Shown: piece after piece, positions 23,059 to 32,791 of the stretch | Layout of the letters: each line of letters begins with the position of its first letter | Position numbering within the stretch: position 1 is the stretch's first letter | Assembly (NCBI GenBank): GCA_947561585.1 | Contig: CANNZV010000334.1 | Location: 248,001 to 312,000 of the forward strand | Reading direction: 5' to 3' | Length of the DNA: 64,000 bases | From: Caprella mutica | Lineage: Eukaryota; Arthropoda; Malacostraca; Amphipoda; Caprellidae | Program-made: the position numbers and the translations under genes | The notes under the pieces: generated by a model | The model's database searches: none | The model's input: only the letters and a program-made list of their open reading frames with translations | Told to the model about the DNA's origin: nothing

Positions 23059-23329
23059 TTATGGAGATAATAATAATACAGAATCAATTACTTATATATG
23101 ATTAGGTGACAATTGGAAATACTAATGACCAGCGCGGATCGAAGGTGCGTAAGACCAACAATTGTTGCTTCAACGTACTTCCATTGTTTTATTATCAACA
23201 ATATATTCAACATAAAATAGAATTTTCATCCTTAAATGTAAACTAGAAATTAGGGTTAGTAATCTTACATTAAATCATACATGATTGCCAATTGGCATTA
23301 GATAGCAGGGAATCAACTTACAATATTAT

Positions 23330-25548
23330 TCATTTATAGGCTTTTAAGGGAATTTCTCTAATTTTATCACGCAACTGAGGTGAGGGCAGCGTTGAAGGAA
23401 GTGAGGGATAAATATTCATGGCGGTGTTTGTTCCTACCGATCTTACCGAAGCTTCCGAATCATCTGAGTTATTAGAGGATCTGGAATCCTTGGAATGGTT
23501 TCGTTTCCTGATTCTTTTGATGGAAGAGTTTTTTACTTTCGTTCTCACTTTCCTGCCCTTCCGTCTCAGTCTATCGTTTATCGATGATCGAGCGGAACTA
23601 AATCTGCTATGGGAGTTTTCGTTAATCTCTTTTTTTAGATTCTGTAGTTTGTTCTGGATTCTACGAAAACTGCTCCTCAACGGTATTGTCAAAGAATCCC
23701 TTGGATTTAAGTTATTCCCTGATTCAATATCATCTGAATTTTTAATGCGGTGATCTCTGAATTTCAACACATATAATATTATAATGAGAATTAAATTTAT
23801 CAGTACTAAAATGATTAAACTTCCTTGAGTTACGATTGAGTAAGTGTGAACCTCCTCTAGGGTGAGATCCATGTCATCAAATGGAATAACGAAAGGTTCG
23901 TCTGAAGGTAATTCATCTATCAGCTTCTTGATCGTTTTATGTAAGGGAGTTGAATCATTTACTGAAAATATAGGTAAGTTCGTAATGTCAAACGGATTGG
24001 GTTTAGTAGTGTTAGATACTAACTTAGTAATGTCAATCTCATGGGACAACCGTGCAGGCCATTCTACTCTATCAGTCATGATGTCACAATTCAATGGTAA
24101 GGAATGTAATCCAACTAAAGAGTCCCTAATGAGGCCTGTAGGGCATTGCAACTCTATTTGAGTAGATTCTGTTACGTACAACAGTCGTTTCTGATGAGAA
24201 TCTGATAGCAAGATCCCATTATTGACTCCTAAATCTCTAAAGCTGCATAATTCCATCATGTTTGTGGTATTCATCATAAATGATTCAAACTCACAAGAGG
24301 AATGTTTAAAACTCCATATGGGTTCATTTTGTCTTAAGATGTGGGTTTTATCGTCAATAGAATGAATGTTGTCTAGGTCTGTGGTGACATAGTGTTCCTT
24401 GTCATACAGGAATATCTCCTTTAGGTTAGCTATTACTAGTTTGTCCGAATCTATCTTTATTGGATGGGGCATCAACGTGACGAGTTGATATTCATTCCTA
24501 TGGAATAAAGGAATTAGTGATACAAAGTAATCGGAACCTAGGTTTTTAATTGTTATGAAAGGAATGATATCTTGGATGGTTCTACGATTGACCTTTGAAA
24601 TGGGAAATACTAAATCGGGGTAAATCTTAGTCCCTTCCTCCACTACTGCCTTCACCGTTTCTATATCTAATAAATCTGAACTGATGGTTCCTGAACGTAA
24701 TAATGTGAGTGAATTTTCTGCTATCCTTATTAGTAATAAAGAGTTCACGGCAGCCTGCTTTAGTTGTTCAAAGTTCCAACTAAGCATTTGTAACTTCTCT
24801 GAACCCTCCACTACCTTACTTAAATTATCCAAAATTATTTTTATATCTTTAACCGATTTTTCCACTGATTTTGACAGTATATCAATCCGTTCATTTGTTA
24901 TAGTAATTTTTTATTAACTTTATTTATGTTATTGTTCAAAGTGGATATTTCTTCGGTATGGTCAGATCCTCCATAGAGTGATCCGAATATGGTACCACTT
25001 ATACCCCCTACAGCCAATCCCGCCACAACTCCGAGAAAGGCTTCTGGATTGGTAGTATTTTCCAGATGGGTGGAAGGGCGAGCCGCTCCCAGGAAGTGAG
25101 CCAGCGAGCTTGTGGTTTGCTCTGGTGCTTCAAGTTTAGCCCATAATAAACTTAGTTGTGTTTGCAGGGTTTTATGATTATAATTAATTTCCTCATGGAG
25201 GTTTTCACACATTAAATTTCTTCCTAGATAAGATATTATTTCAAGGTAAGTAGTTTCTAATCTGAATATAATAAAAGAAAGTCTACGTACAAAGTTTTGT
25301 CGACCCTTGGCCGACTCTAAAACTGTCGAGGTAAGGAGAGCTTTAATTGTGGTATGTGTGAAATGGAGATTTGAAACTAGTTGATCACAGACACTCGAAA
25401 TGAATGTCAACCTTATGGGTGATAACAAAAACGCACCTTCCATCCTTGCGGTGCCTTGCCAGGGGTGAATGGATATGGGGGGTGAGTCTGCTTCTAGAGC
25501 CAGGCAACCAGCCACCATCAAGAGCGGTAGAATCCACTTCACCAACAC
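23330..25548 (-). pseudogene. env: Envelope glycoprotein gene, frame-broken
   Basis: Two overlapping minus frames form one envelope gene. The N-terminal part (25548-24898) has a hydrophobic signal peptide and ends after a Gly/Ala-rich fusion-peptide-like stretch (FLGVVAGLAVGGISGTIFGS). The C-terminal part (from about 24910 to 23330) has paired cysteines, possible N-glycosylation sites, a membrane anchor near residues 348-368 counted from the GTG at 24865, and a basic Ser/Arg-rich tail of about 140 residues. The halves lie in different frames because of a one-base length change at the A-run 24907-24912. No ATG opens the first part; CCTTCCAG at the boundary suggests a spliced mRNA, as in other errantiviruses. 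Architecture resembles baculovirus F-type Env. No furin site is evident just before the fusion-like stretch. Confidence 0.8.
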
Positions 25549-25676
25549 TGGAAGGTCAATATTTATTACAATTCATTCTTATAACTTATTATTATTACTT
25601 ATACAATTCAAAACATTATTACAATAGGTTTACAACTATTATTACAATAGGTTTACAACTATTAACTATGCCTCAC

Positions 25677-28600
25677 TCATCTTCGAGGTCTTAAGTTATA
25701 AGGTTTCTTATCCTTAGGTTGGTTGTTAGTAAGGTTAGTCTGGTTAGTATGGACACTCGTAGGAGTTTCCATTGAAATTGTTTGTTTTACAATCAATTTG
25801 TCGGGGTGAATTACAAAGGTTCGAGAAGAATTAACTTCTTGAATCGTAATCCGGTTTCCCTTCTTGTTTGTCACGACAAACGGTCCTGAGATGGGTAAGT
25901 CTAACTTTCTCATCTGGGTATGTTTGTCAAGACGTGCATACACTCGCGAACCAACTTCTATGTCCTTTTCCTTTCGTTTAGAGTTAATTCTATTCGTGTA
26001 TTTATCCTGTATTTGCGTCAGATGAACCTTACAATGATTTCTAACCTGTGTTATACGTTTCAACCTTACAGCTAGATCACTTTCACTATAGTCCAAACGA
26101 GGCTGAGTAAGTACTTCAGTAGGACTATCATAACCATATAACGCAAAGAAAGGAGATTCCCCTAAAGATGCATTGTAGGTATTATTGATTGTCAACTGAA
26201 TAACCGGAAGTAGCTCATCCCAGTCCTGAGTGGCTAAGGTGTGACTGTAGGTCCGTAAAAGTTTAGTCACTTCCCGGTTTATCCTCTCTGCTAAACCTTG
26301 TGACTCTGGGTGGTAAGGTACCACCTCCCGCTTAGAGATGTTGTAGAACTTACAAAACAACTTTACCCGCTCACTTACAAACTCCTGCGCATTGTCACTT
26401 AGCAAAACTTCGAAAGACCCATAGTGGGCTATAACCCTTCTTAACGCGTCAATAATGCTGTCTGTTTCTTTATTAGGTAGAGGAATTATGATACTATATC
26501 TAGTGTAAAAATCTCTAAATACCAAAATGTATCTATTACCCTTTTCTGTTATTGGTAATGGTCCCAAGATATCAGTACTTACAGATGCAAATGGTCGGTT
26601 AGGATTTGGATACATTCCAATTGGAATAGGTTTTGGTGAAGCCTTAGCCTGTAAACAGGGTACACATTTATCAATTAGCTCCTGTACGAGTTTACTCTCA
26701 TGAAGATTGAAAAAGTTCTTCCTAAAGGTGAGCATTGTTCTATCATACCCTCTATGACCTGATGTGGTACTATCATGAATTATTCTATAAGCCCTTTGCA
26801 TCAATGTGTCTGGAATGTATGGTACTAGATACCTGTCAACTAAGCTTCCCCTGGTAATGTTTCTTACTACAAACACAATCCCACGTAATATCCGATAGTT
26901 TGCTAATTTCACGGTCCTTTCACTTGTTCGTGACATTAACTTCTTTTTAAGTGATTGACAGTTCGCGTCTGACGTTTGTAGTTTCCTGAGTTCCTCTTCT
27001 GTCCAATCTACTTTTCTAGGGATATAGGACTGTAGTGGTTCCTCTGATTCTTCCTCCTTGGGTTCCTGTTCAGTTACCTCATTGACCTTTTCTCCAAGCT
27101 TATCATCTAGCTCCTGTGGGAATTCTTCACAATTGTCTTGTATGTCCACCATTCGGGACAGAAAATCTGCGAACAAATTTTTCTTTCCAGGTAAATATTT
27201 TAGATTTATCTGGTATTCTTGCACCAGCAGAGCCCACCTGGTGATGGCAGCATCTTTAGTAGTTTTAGTCATTATTCCTAACAAAGGTAAATGGTCCGTG
27301 TACACGGTTACCTTATAGTGTAGGATGAGATGTCGGAACTGTTCTAGTGCGAAAATTAGAGATAACATCTCTCTTTTGGTGGCGGAGTAATTCCTTTGGG
27401 TCTCGCTCAGGCACTTACTGACATAGGACAATGGGTGTAATACCCCGTCTATTTCTTGCATCAAGGCTGAGCCCAGGCCCACTAGGGATGCATCCGTGTG
27501 GATGAAGAATTCCTTAGAGAAATCCGGGATCTTTAAGATTGGGCTGTGGCATAGCTTCTTCTTAAGGGTATCTACAGCCTCCTTCTTCTTTTCATCCCAT
27601 TCGAATTTTACGCCTTTTCTGAGAAGTTGATACAATGGATCAGCTATACCTGAAAAGTTGCGGACGAAGATTCGGAAATAGTTACAGGCTCCTAGAAAAG
27701 CCTGCAACTCTTTCTTGCTCGTGGGATATGGTAGTTTCCGGACTGCCTTGATACGGTCCTCATCCATCCTTAGTCCATGTTCGTCCACCGTATATCCCAA
27801 GAACTTCACGGATGAAGTGAAGAACCGACATTTGGTGATCTTTATTTTGAGGTTGGCCTCCTGTAGCTTCTCCAACACTGTCTTGATCTTGTCTAGGTGG
27901 GTTTCCTGGGTGGCTGAAAATATAATTATGTCATCCATATATGACAAGGCATGTGTTCCTAAGATGTCATATAACACTTCATTGATTACCCTACTAAAAT
28001 ACCCTGGTGCCGAGGAGAGCCCAAATGGTACTCTCCGAAATTCATACTTTGAATTTCTTACCGTGAACGCGGTTTTGTGGCAGTCCTCTGCCTTAATCTC
28101 GCATTGATGGTATGCCGAGATTAGATCTAAACTGGAGATGACTTTCGTTTCTTGCAGCGAGTTAAGGAGGTCCGCTATCTTGGGAATAGGAAAAGTTACC
28201 GGTTCCGTTATCTTATTTAAACATCTAAAATCTATACAAGGCCTTATTCCACCGCCGGGCTTAGGTACGATGAGTAGGGGTGAATTGAAGTTCGAGGCCG
28301 ACTTCCTTATCACCCCTTGTTCCAACAATTTTTTAATTTCTACATCTAAGGGTCCTTGCCTGGCGTGCGGTATCCGGTAGGGCGGCTTGTTGATGACTCT
28401 GTCTTCTTTCAGAGTAATTTCAAGCGGCTGTCCTCGGTAATTTCCTAGCGGTTCTCCCTTCAGCCAACATACCTGCCTATACGTATTAAGAAGTGTCATC
28501 ACTTTCCCTTTCATTTCTTCATCCCCACAGGTTACATCTTCCCACTGCACTGGTGGCAGTGTTTCTGGTTCTTCGTGTTCCTTCACCGATGAATTATTTG

Positions 28601-29489
28601 CGGTGATGCTGTGGATATTTTCCATCTTTACTTTTTCTGCTAGGCACAATATTGTACCTTGACTGAGGGTTACATCCTTATCACTTGCGTTAGTTATACT
28701 GACCGTTATTTTCCCGTCAGTTACCCTCGTGATTGCGTTCGAGGTTAATAACCCGAATCGCGGTTCTCCGTGATAAATAATTAAATCTTCGTTTTCCTTG
28801 ATCTTCTTATTGGCGATTTTCACCTGAATGGTGTTTACTGAATTCTTAGCTACCGTGAGTTCCTCTTTCAGGTGTATACTCACGTTATTCACCTTTCCCT
28901 GTCGTCCAGTATCATTTTCCGTTCCTTTTCTTATCCCTGGATCATTTTCTTCTTCGTTTATATCGAGCGCTTCCTTTCCCTGCTCTTCTTCTAACACGGT
29001 TATTCTTGAGTTTACCGGTACCTTATTATATAATTTCTTGGACTGAATGATCATGGTTACGGTTTCTTCAGTATTTCTTTCACTTACTGATTGGTTGTCT
29101 ATGAACTGTAATTCCTGTTCAGGAAAGTTTACAATGGCATGCTTAAGGATATTCATGCCTAATAAGACTTGTACACTTCCCTTATTTAATTCTTTGAAGA
29201 CCAGAAAATCTCCTTCAAATTTGCCATTTAGCGTTTCTATTGACATCACCACCTTTCCTATTATTGGAATTAGGTTTCCTTGCGCGTCGTACACCCGTTT
29301 GTTTTGAGTTTCTATTTTCCCCTGCTCCCTTAAATTTACTATAATATTTTCAGCTACTAGGGAGACGCTAGCTCCACTATCGACTAGGGCGCTTAGTTCT
29401 TCCTTCTTATTTATACCGATAAGCTGAATTTTTATCATGGGAATCTTAAGTCTATTCTCTATCTCTGTAGTATTGGATAAACTAACTAG
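25677..29489 (-). CDS. pol: Pol of inner element
   Basis: The frame runs without a stop from just after the gag UGA; the first internal Met is at 29438, giving 1253 residues from there. Counting from that Met: aspartic protease DSG at 20-22; reverse transcriptase with SSLDLISAYHQ and catalytic YMDD at 500-503; RNase H with HTDAS and YTDHLPLL; integrase zinc motif (H, H, then CVPC); and a DD35E core at D956, D1015 and E1051, followed by a C-terminal domain. All key residues are present, so the product looks functional. It is probably made as Gag-Pol by stop readthrough rather than from its own start, then cut by the protease. Confidence 0.93.
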   Translation of the reverse strand, partial: LVSLSNTTEIENRLKIPMIKIQLIGINKKEELSALVDSGASVSLVAENIIVNLREQGKIETQNKRVYDAQGNLIPIIGKVVMSIETLNGKFEGDFLVFKELNKGSVQVLLGMNILKHAIVNFPEQELQFIDNQSVSERNTEETVTMIIQSKKLYNKVPVNSRITVLEEEQGKEALDINEEENDPGIRKGTENDTGRQGKVNNVSIHLKEELTVAKNSVNTIQVKIANKKIKENEDLIIYHGEPRFGLLTSNAITRVTDGKITVSITNASDKDVTLSQGTILCLAEKVKMENIHSITANNSSVKEHEEPETLPPVQWEDVTCGDEEMKGKVMTLLNTYRQVCWLKGEPLGNYRGQPLEITLKEDRVINKPPYRIPHARQGPLDVEIKKLLEQGVIRKSASNFNSPLLIVPKPGGGIRPCIDFRCLNKITEPVTFPIPKIADLLNSLQETKVISSLDLISAYHQCEIKAEDCHKTAFTVRNSKYEFRRVPFGLSSAPGYFSRVINEVLYDILGTHALSYMDDIIIFSATQETHLDKIKTVLEKLQEANLKIKITKCRFFTSSVKFLGYTVDEHGLRMDEDRIKAVRKLPYPTSKKELQAFLGACNYFRIFVRNFSGIADPLYQLLRKGVKFEWDEKKKEAVDTLKKKLCHSPILKIPDFSKEFFIHTDASLVGLGSALMQEIDGVLHPLSYVSKCLSETQRNYSATKREMLSLIFALEQFRHLILHYKVTVYTDHLPLLGIMTKTTKDAAITRWALLVQEYQINLKYLPGKKNLFADFLSRMVDIQDNCEEFPQELDDKLGEKVNEVTEQEPKEEESEEPLQSYIPRKVDWTEEELRKLQTSDANCQSLKKKLMSRTSERTVKLANYRILRGIVFVVRNITRGSLVDRYLVPYIPDTLMQRAYRIIHDSTTSGHRGYDRTMLTFRKNFFNLHESKLVQELIDKCVPCLQAKASPKPIPIGMYPNPNRPFASVSTDILGPLPITEKGNRYILVFRDFYTRYSIIIPLPNKETDSIIDALRRVIAHYGSFEVLLSDNAQEFVSERVKLFCKFYNISKREVVPYHPESQGLAERINREVTKLLRTYSHTLATQDWDELLPVIQLTINNTYNASLGESPFFALYGYDSPTEVLTQPRLDYSESDLAVRLKRITQVRNHCKVHLTQIQDKYTNRINSKRKEKDIEVGSRVYARLDKHTQMRKLDLPISGPFVVTNKKGNRITIQEVNSSRTFVIHPDKLIVKQTISMETPTSVHTNQTNLTNNQPKDKKPYNLRPRR

Positions 29490-29495
29490 TCATTC
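29484..29495 (-). promoter_or_regulatory. UGA-CUA readthrough junction between gag and pol
   Basis: On the minus strand the gag frame ends GAA TGA CTA GTT and continues in the same frame into pol. The distance between the gag ATG (30692) and the pol Met (29438) is 1254 nt, an exact multiple of three. UGA followed by CUA is a well-known leaky context in viral and animal genes. The lack of any frame change argues against frameshifting. Confidence 0.7.
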
Positions 29496-30692
29496 TGAAT
29501 CTTCTTCCTTTCGTTCGTAGTAGTAATCCGGTGTATCTTCTTCGGATTGTTCTTCTAGGTGATGTACCTGATCTCCTCTCCTATAGTTGTTATCGGAGTA
29601 TTTTTGTTTATTCTCAAGTTTGACCCTGCAGTTAATCTTGGTGTGTCCGCGCCTCTTACACCTGCTGCACGGGTTTCGACAGTTGCCGTCTTGGTGTCCG
29701 TTTTTCTGGCAGTTTGTACAATATTGTACATTACCTCGCTGTCGTTTCCTGCAGTCTTTAGTATTATGTCCCTTGATTCTGCAATAGGCGCAGTAATCTT
29801 TTTCTTTGGGACATTCTTTCGCGAAGTGACCTTGTCGACCGCACGCGTAGCATTTCTTTTCCATCTTCGCTGGTCTCGTTTGCTCGGTTTGGAGTGCGTA
29901 AAGGACTTCCGGTTGCATGTTCTTCTTCTTTGCGGCTGTTTCCACTATCAGGGCATGTGCCTTCTTGACACAATTTATGGCGTGTGCCGTTATTCTCGTT
30001 GATCTCTTATCTGGTGTAGACTTAGATGACCTTGTCAATTGCTTGTAGACATCCTCGTGTAGACCGTTCACTATGAACAAGTGCAGCAACATATTCTGCA
30101 AAACATCCGCTAAAAGAATCGGATTCCTATCTGGTCCTGCCCCTCCTGCTGCAATTTCTCCTCTGGCAATCCCATCCGCTGCGGCTGGACCTACAGCAAT
30201 GTCTTGCGTTAGGGGGTCCTGTAGGTAACATCCTGCTCCAATCCGGAGAGCTCTCATATCGTTTCTCCCCAGATATGCGTCCACTAAGGCACGGGTTTGC
30301 GCTTCTAGCTTCGGCAGATCATTTTCAGGATTGGAGATGTCGTTACGGAGCAGACCGCGTGCCGCTACACGGAACTCCGACCGCTCAAACTGGGGATATA
30401 TTTCCAGGAGATCTTCGCAAACTTCTTCATAAGAGATTTGGCGTCCCGCGTAATTGGCCATTTGAATTGCCGCATCGCCCCTTTGAGGATCTATACGACT
30501 ATTAAGAAGCCTAATCTTGGCCGCATCATCGGTGATGCGGTTTGCGTGGATGTGCGCGTCAATATGACGCAAGAATGACCGCACATCCACTTCCCGACTA
30601 CCTAATCCCACTCCATCGCTAGCAGTTAACTTCCCGCAAAACAGTGGTAAGTTGTCGAGCACCGTGATGGAGCGCTGTTCTGTGGCGGACAT
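29490..30692 (-). CDS. gag: Gag of inner element, four zinc knuckles
   Basis: 400 residues from ATG at 30692. The N-terminal part (roughly residues 10-250) is a helical capsid-like region. Four CCHC knuckles lie at about 280-355: CYACGRQGHFAKEC, CAYCRIKGHNTKDC, CTNCQKNGHQDGNC and CSRCKRRGHTKINC. They probably package the genomic RNA. An acidic tail (EEDSE) precedes the UGA. Gag of Drosophila gypsy-group errantiviruses generally lacks such knuckles, so four in an env-carrying element is noteworthy. Pol follows in the same frame. Confidence 0.92.
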   Translation of the reverse strand: MSATEQRSITVLDNLPLFCGKLTASDGVGLGSREVDVRSFLRHIDAHIHANRITDDAAKIRLLNSRIDPQRGDAAIQMANYAGRQISYEEVCEDLLEIYPQFERSEFRVAARGLLRNDISNPENDLPKLEAQTRALVDAYLGRNDMRALRIGAGCYLQDPLTQDIAVGPAAADGIARGEIAAGGAGPDRNPILLADVLQNMLLHLFIVNGLHEDVYKQLTRSSKSTPDKRSTRITAHAINCVKKAHALIVETAAKKKNMQPEVLYALQTEQTRPAKMEKKCYACGRQGHFAKECPKEKDYCAYCRIKGHNTKDCRKRQRGNVQYCTNCQKNGHQDGNCRNPCSRCKRRGHTKINCRVKLENKQKYSDNNYRRGDQVHHLEEQSEEDTPDYYYERKEEDSE

Positions 30693-32008
30693 GGTGTTTT
30701 ACTTAATTAGCGCGCCAATATCTCTAAACTCTCAAAAGGGTTAGTTAAGTATTAGGAATGGTTATTGCTGAAATTAGTACAAATATAATTACAATGTAAA
30801 AATAAAATAAACAGAAAAAATATACGTGCTACAAAAATTATTAGGTTCCACTAGCAATTGTTTTTAAAAGGTATAAATGGTTACACGCTATACATAATAT
30901 AAGAATTCTTGAAGACCGCTTCTTGATCCCAAGGTACTCACTCTTCTCGAGACTCTGTCTATGTACCTCACTCACTGACTGTTCTGATACTACTGTACTT
31001 GAGTTGGTCGTGACTCCTCTCTCCTTGGGTAGTGCTGGTGATGCCTTCGTCTACTTGTTGTACTTGTTGTAACGGTTGTTCTCTGGAGGGTGCTTTGCCT
31101 TCGTCGATGGCTGTTTTCTTGATTAGTAGCTACATGTACTGCGGAGATTTTCTTCTCAAGAGTGGTTGTTGATAGTATTACGTACAATGCGCTTTTCTTA
31201 ACTAGCGACTTATTACTGCTCCCAATTGAAAGACTTCTTGCGCTATACGTAGCTAGCGGCTTTCTATGCTCACACTTAGAGGCTTCGATTGCGCTAAAAA
31301 CTAGCGGCTTACTATTGCTCACAATTAGAGACTTCAATTGCGCTAAAACTAGCGGCTTACTATTGCTCACAATTAGAGACTTCAATTGCGCTAAAACTAG
31401 CGGCTTACTATTGCTCACAATTAGAGACTTCAATTGCGCTAAAACTAGCGGCTTACTATGGCTCACAATTAGAGACTTCAATTGCGCTAAAACTAGCGGC
31501 TTACTGGTTCAGTCGTTCCCGAACTTCTCCCACTATGTAGACGGTGTAGGAGTATCAGTGTCTTCCTCTGGGTTCACCTGTATCGTCAACCACCTACTGT
31601 TTAGGCGGTGTAGGAGTGTCAGTATCTTCTTCTGGGTTCGCCTGTATTCGCCGACTACCAGTTCCCTTGGCTTCCCAAGCGAGTTGCTTGCGGTGCTTGA
31701 CCTGTACGCGGTGCTTGACCTGCTTAACTGGTTTCTGCGCCTGCCAATGCCGTGTGATACAGCGTCTTGCCTGAGGCTATGCTTTGACCTGTAGCGGTGC
31801 TTGACCTCGTCGACTGGTTTCTGCGCCTGCCGATGTCGTGTGTGTTACACTGTATAGCCCGAGGCTACGTCGCGGTGTTTTTACCTTTTTATTGGCACTG
31901 TTCACTCACTGTTGTATTATAATAATAATACATCAACATCTAACCTTGCTGTAAGTAATATAGAGAATTTTATTTCACAAAATAAGGTCCCGCCGGAGGT
32001 TCCAGATA
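30693..32008 (-). other. Long 5' leader of inner element
   Basis: 1.3 kb between the 5' LTR and gag, with no convincing coding frame. It contains the 48-bp array and, nearer the LTR, two imperfect longer duplications (GGTGTAGGAGTnTCAGT at about 31545 and 31606; GGTTTCTGCGCCTGCC at about 31729 and 31818). A putative primer-binding site reads TGGAACCTCC on the minus strand, four bases from the LTR. Confidence 0.75.
31278..31505 (-). repeat. 48-bp tandem array in leader
   Basis: About five copies of a 48-bp unit containing AATTGCGCTAAAACTAGCGG and TTACTATTGCTCACAATTAG, nearly identical to each other. The open frames across it on both strands are repeat artefacts. In Drosophila gypsy the Su(Hw) insulator array occupies the same leader position; a similar role here is speculation. 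Confidence 0.9.
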
Positions 32009-32786
32009 TATTAATGCTTTTGGTTACTTATTGTCTTTTAGCCATTAATATTTAGGGTATCTAATCTGACTGCCCACTTGGGTGCTATTCACTATTAGGA
32101 ATTCTTATTTTGGTTTTGAGTGATTCTCTATAGAACTACGGCAAGGAGAAATGAAACGCAATTCAATACACACTTATATTCACTAAGAAATGTTAGAGTT
32201 ACAGAGTATTGACAATTTAGTTTGCACAGAGTGACGGCGTACAGGCGACGATTGACTCGTACTAATTACGGGAGTTGAAGATTATTACTGAACTCTCTAT
32301 AAAGGGAACTTGCCCCTTTTATAAGTATACTTTCACCAAGTATCTTGGTGCGGGGAATTTGGAAATCGGAAGAGAAATTGTGTCGAGGTTGTTTTTAACT
32401 AAAATCAAATAATACAAAAAATGTATTTACTAATTTTGAGCTCTTGTTAAGGCTCACGTCTCTCCCATAACTGTCCGACAAATACATTAAACTCAGTCAA
32501 TTTACGACCGCCTTTGTAGCCTTTCTATATATCAGCTAGTTTTTTGTGCCCCTTTAGGAGTTGTTCCTTTAGAGAATAAATATGCATGTGTGCTTAAGGC
32601 AAAAAACAGATATCTAATTTAGTCAAGGTTTCAACAGATGGTTATTCGTTTTACAGATAAATAGTATACTCATGAAATACAATAATAATTAAGTATATGT
32701 GTAATTTAATTACTGTAACTCTTCAAAGTAAACATATAAATGAAATATCAAACTTTTCGTTTTTCTAGACCAATATACCGTTAACA
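32009..32786 (-). repeat. 5' LTR of inner element (minus orientation)
   Basis: 778 bp matching 21767-22544 apart from one substitution that I found. It would contain the promoter and polyadenylation signals for the element. The target duplication CATAC follows at 32787. Confidence 0.92.
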
Positions 32787-32791
32787 CATAC

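Larger units (their letters stand above)
21767..32786 (-). mobile_element. Inner env-carrying Ty3/gypsy element (errantivirus-like)
   Basis: 11,020 bp on the minus strand, inserted into the RT of the outer element with a 5-bp duplication. The order is 5' LTR, repeat-containing leader, gag, pol, env, a 785-bp 3' region and 3' LTR. Near-identical LTRs indicate a very recent insertion. Gag and Pol appear intact; Env carries one frame break. Env places it with envelope-carrying metaviruses, while zinc knuckles in Gag are not typical of Drosophila gypsy-type errantiviruses. Confidence 0.93.

Noticed and set aside
31162..31794. Plus-strand 210-codon frame
   Set aside because: It is a shadow of the 48-bp repeat, whose length is divisible by three, and lies antisense in the leader of the inner element.
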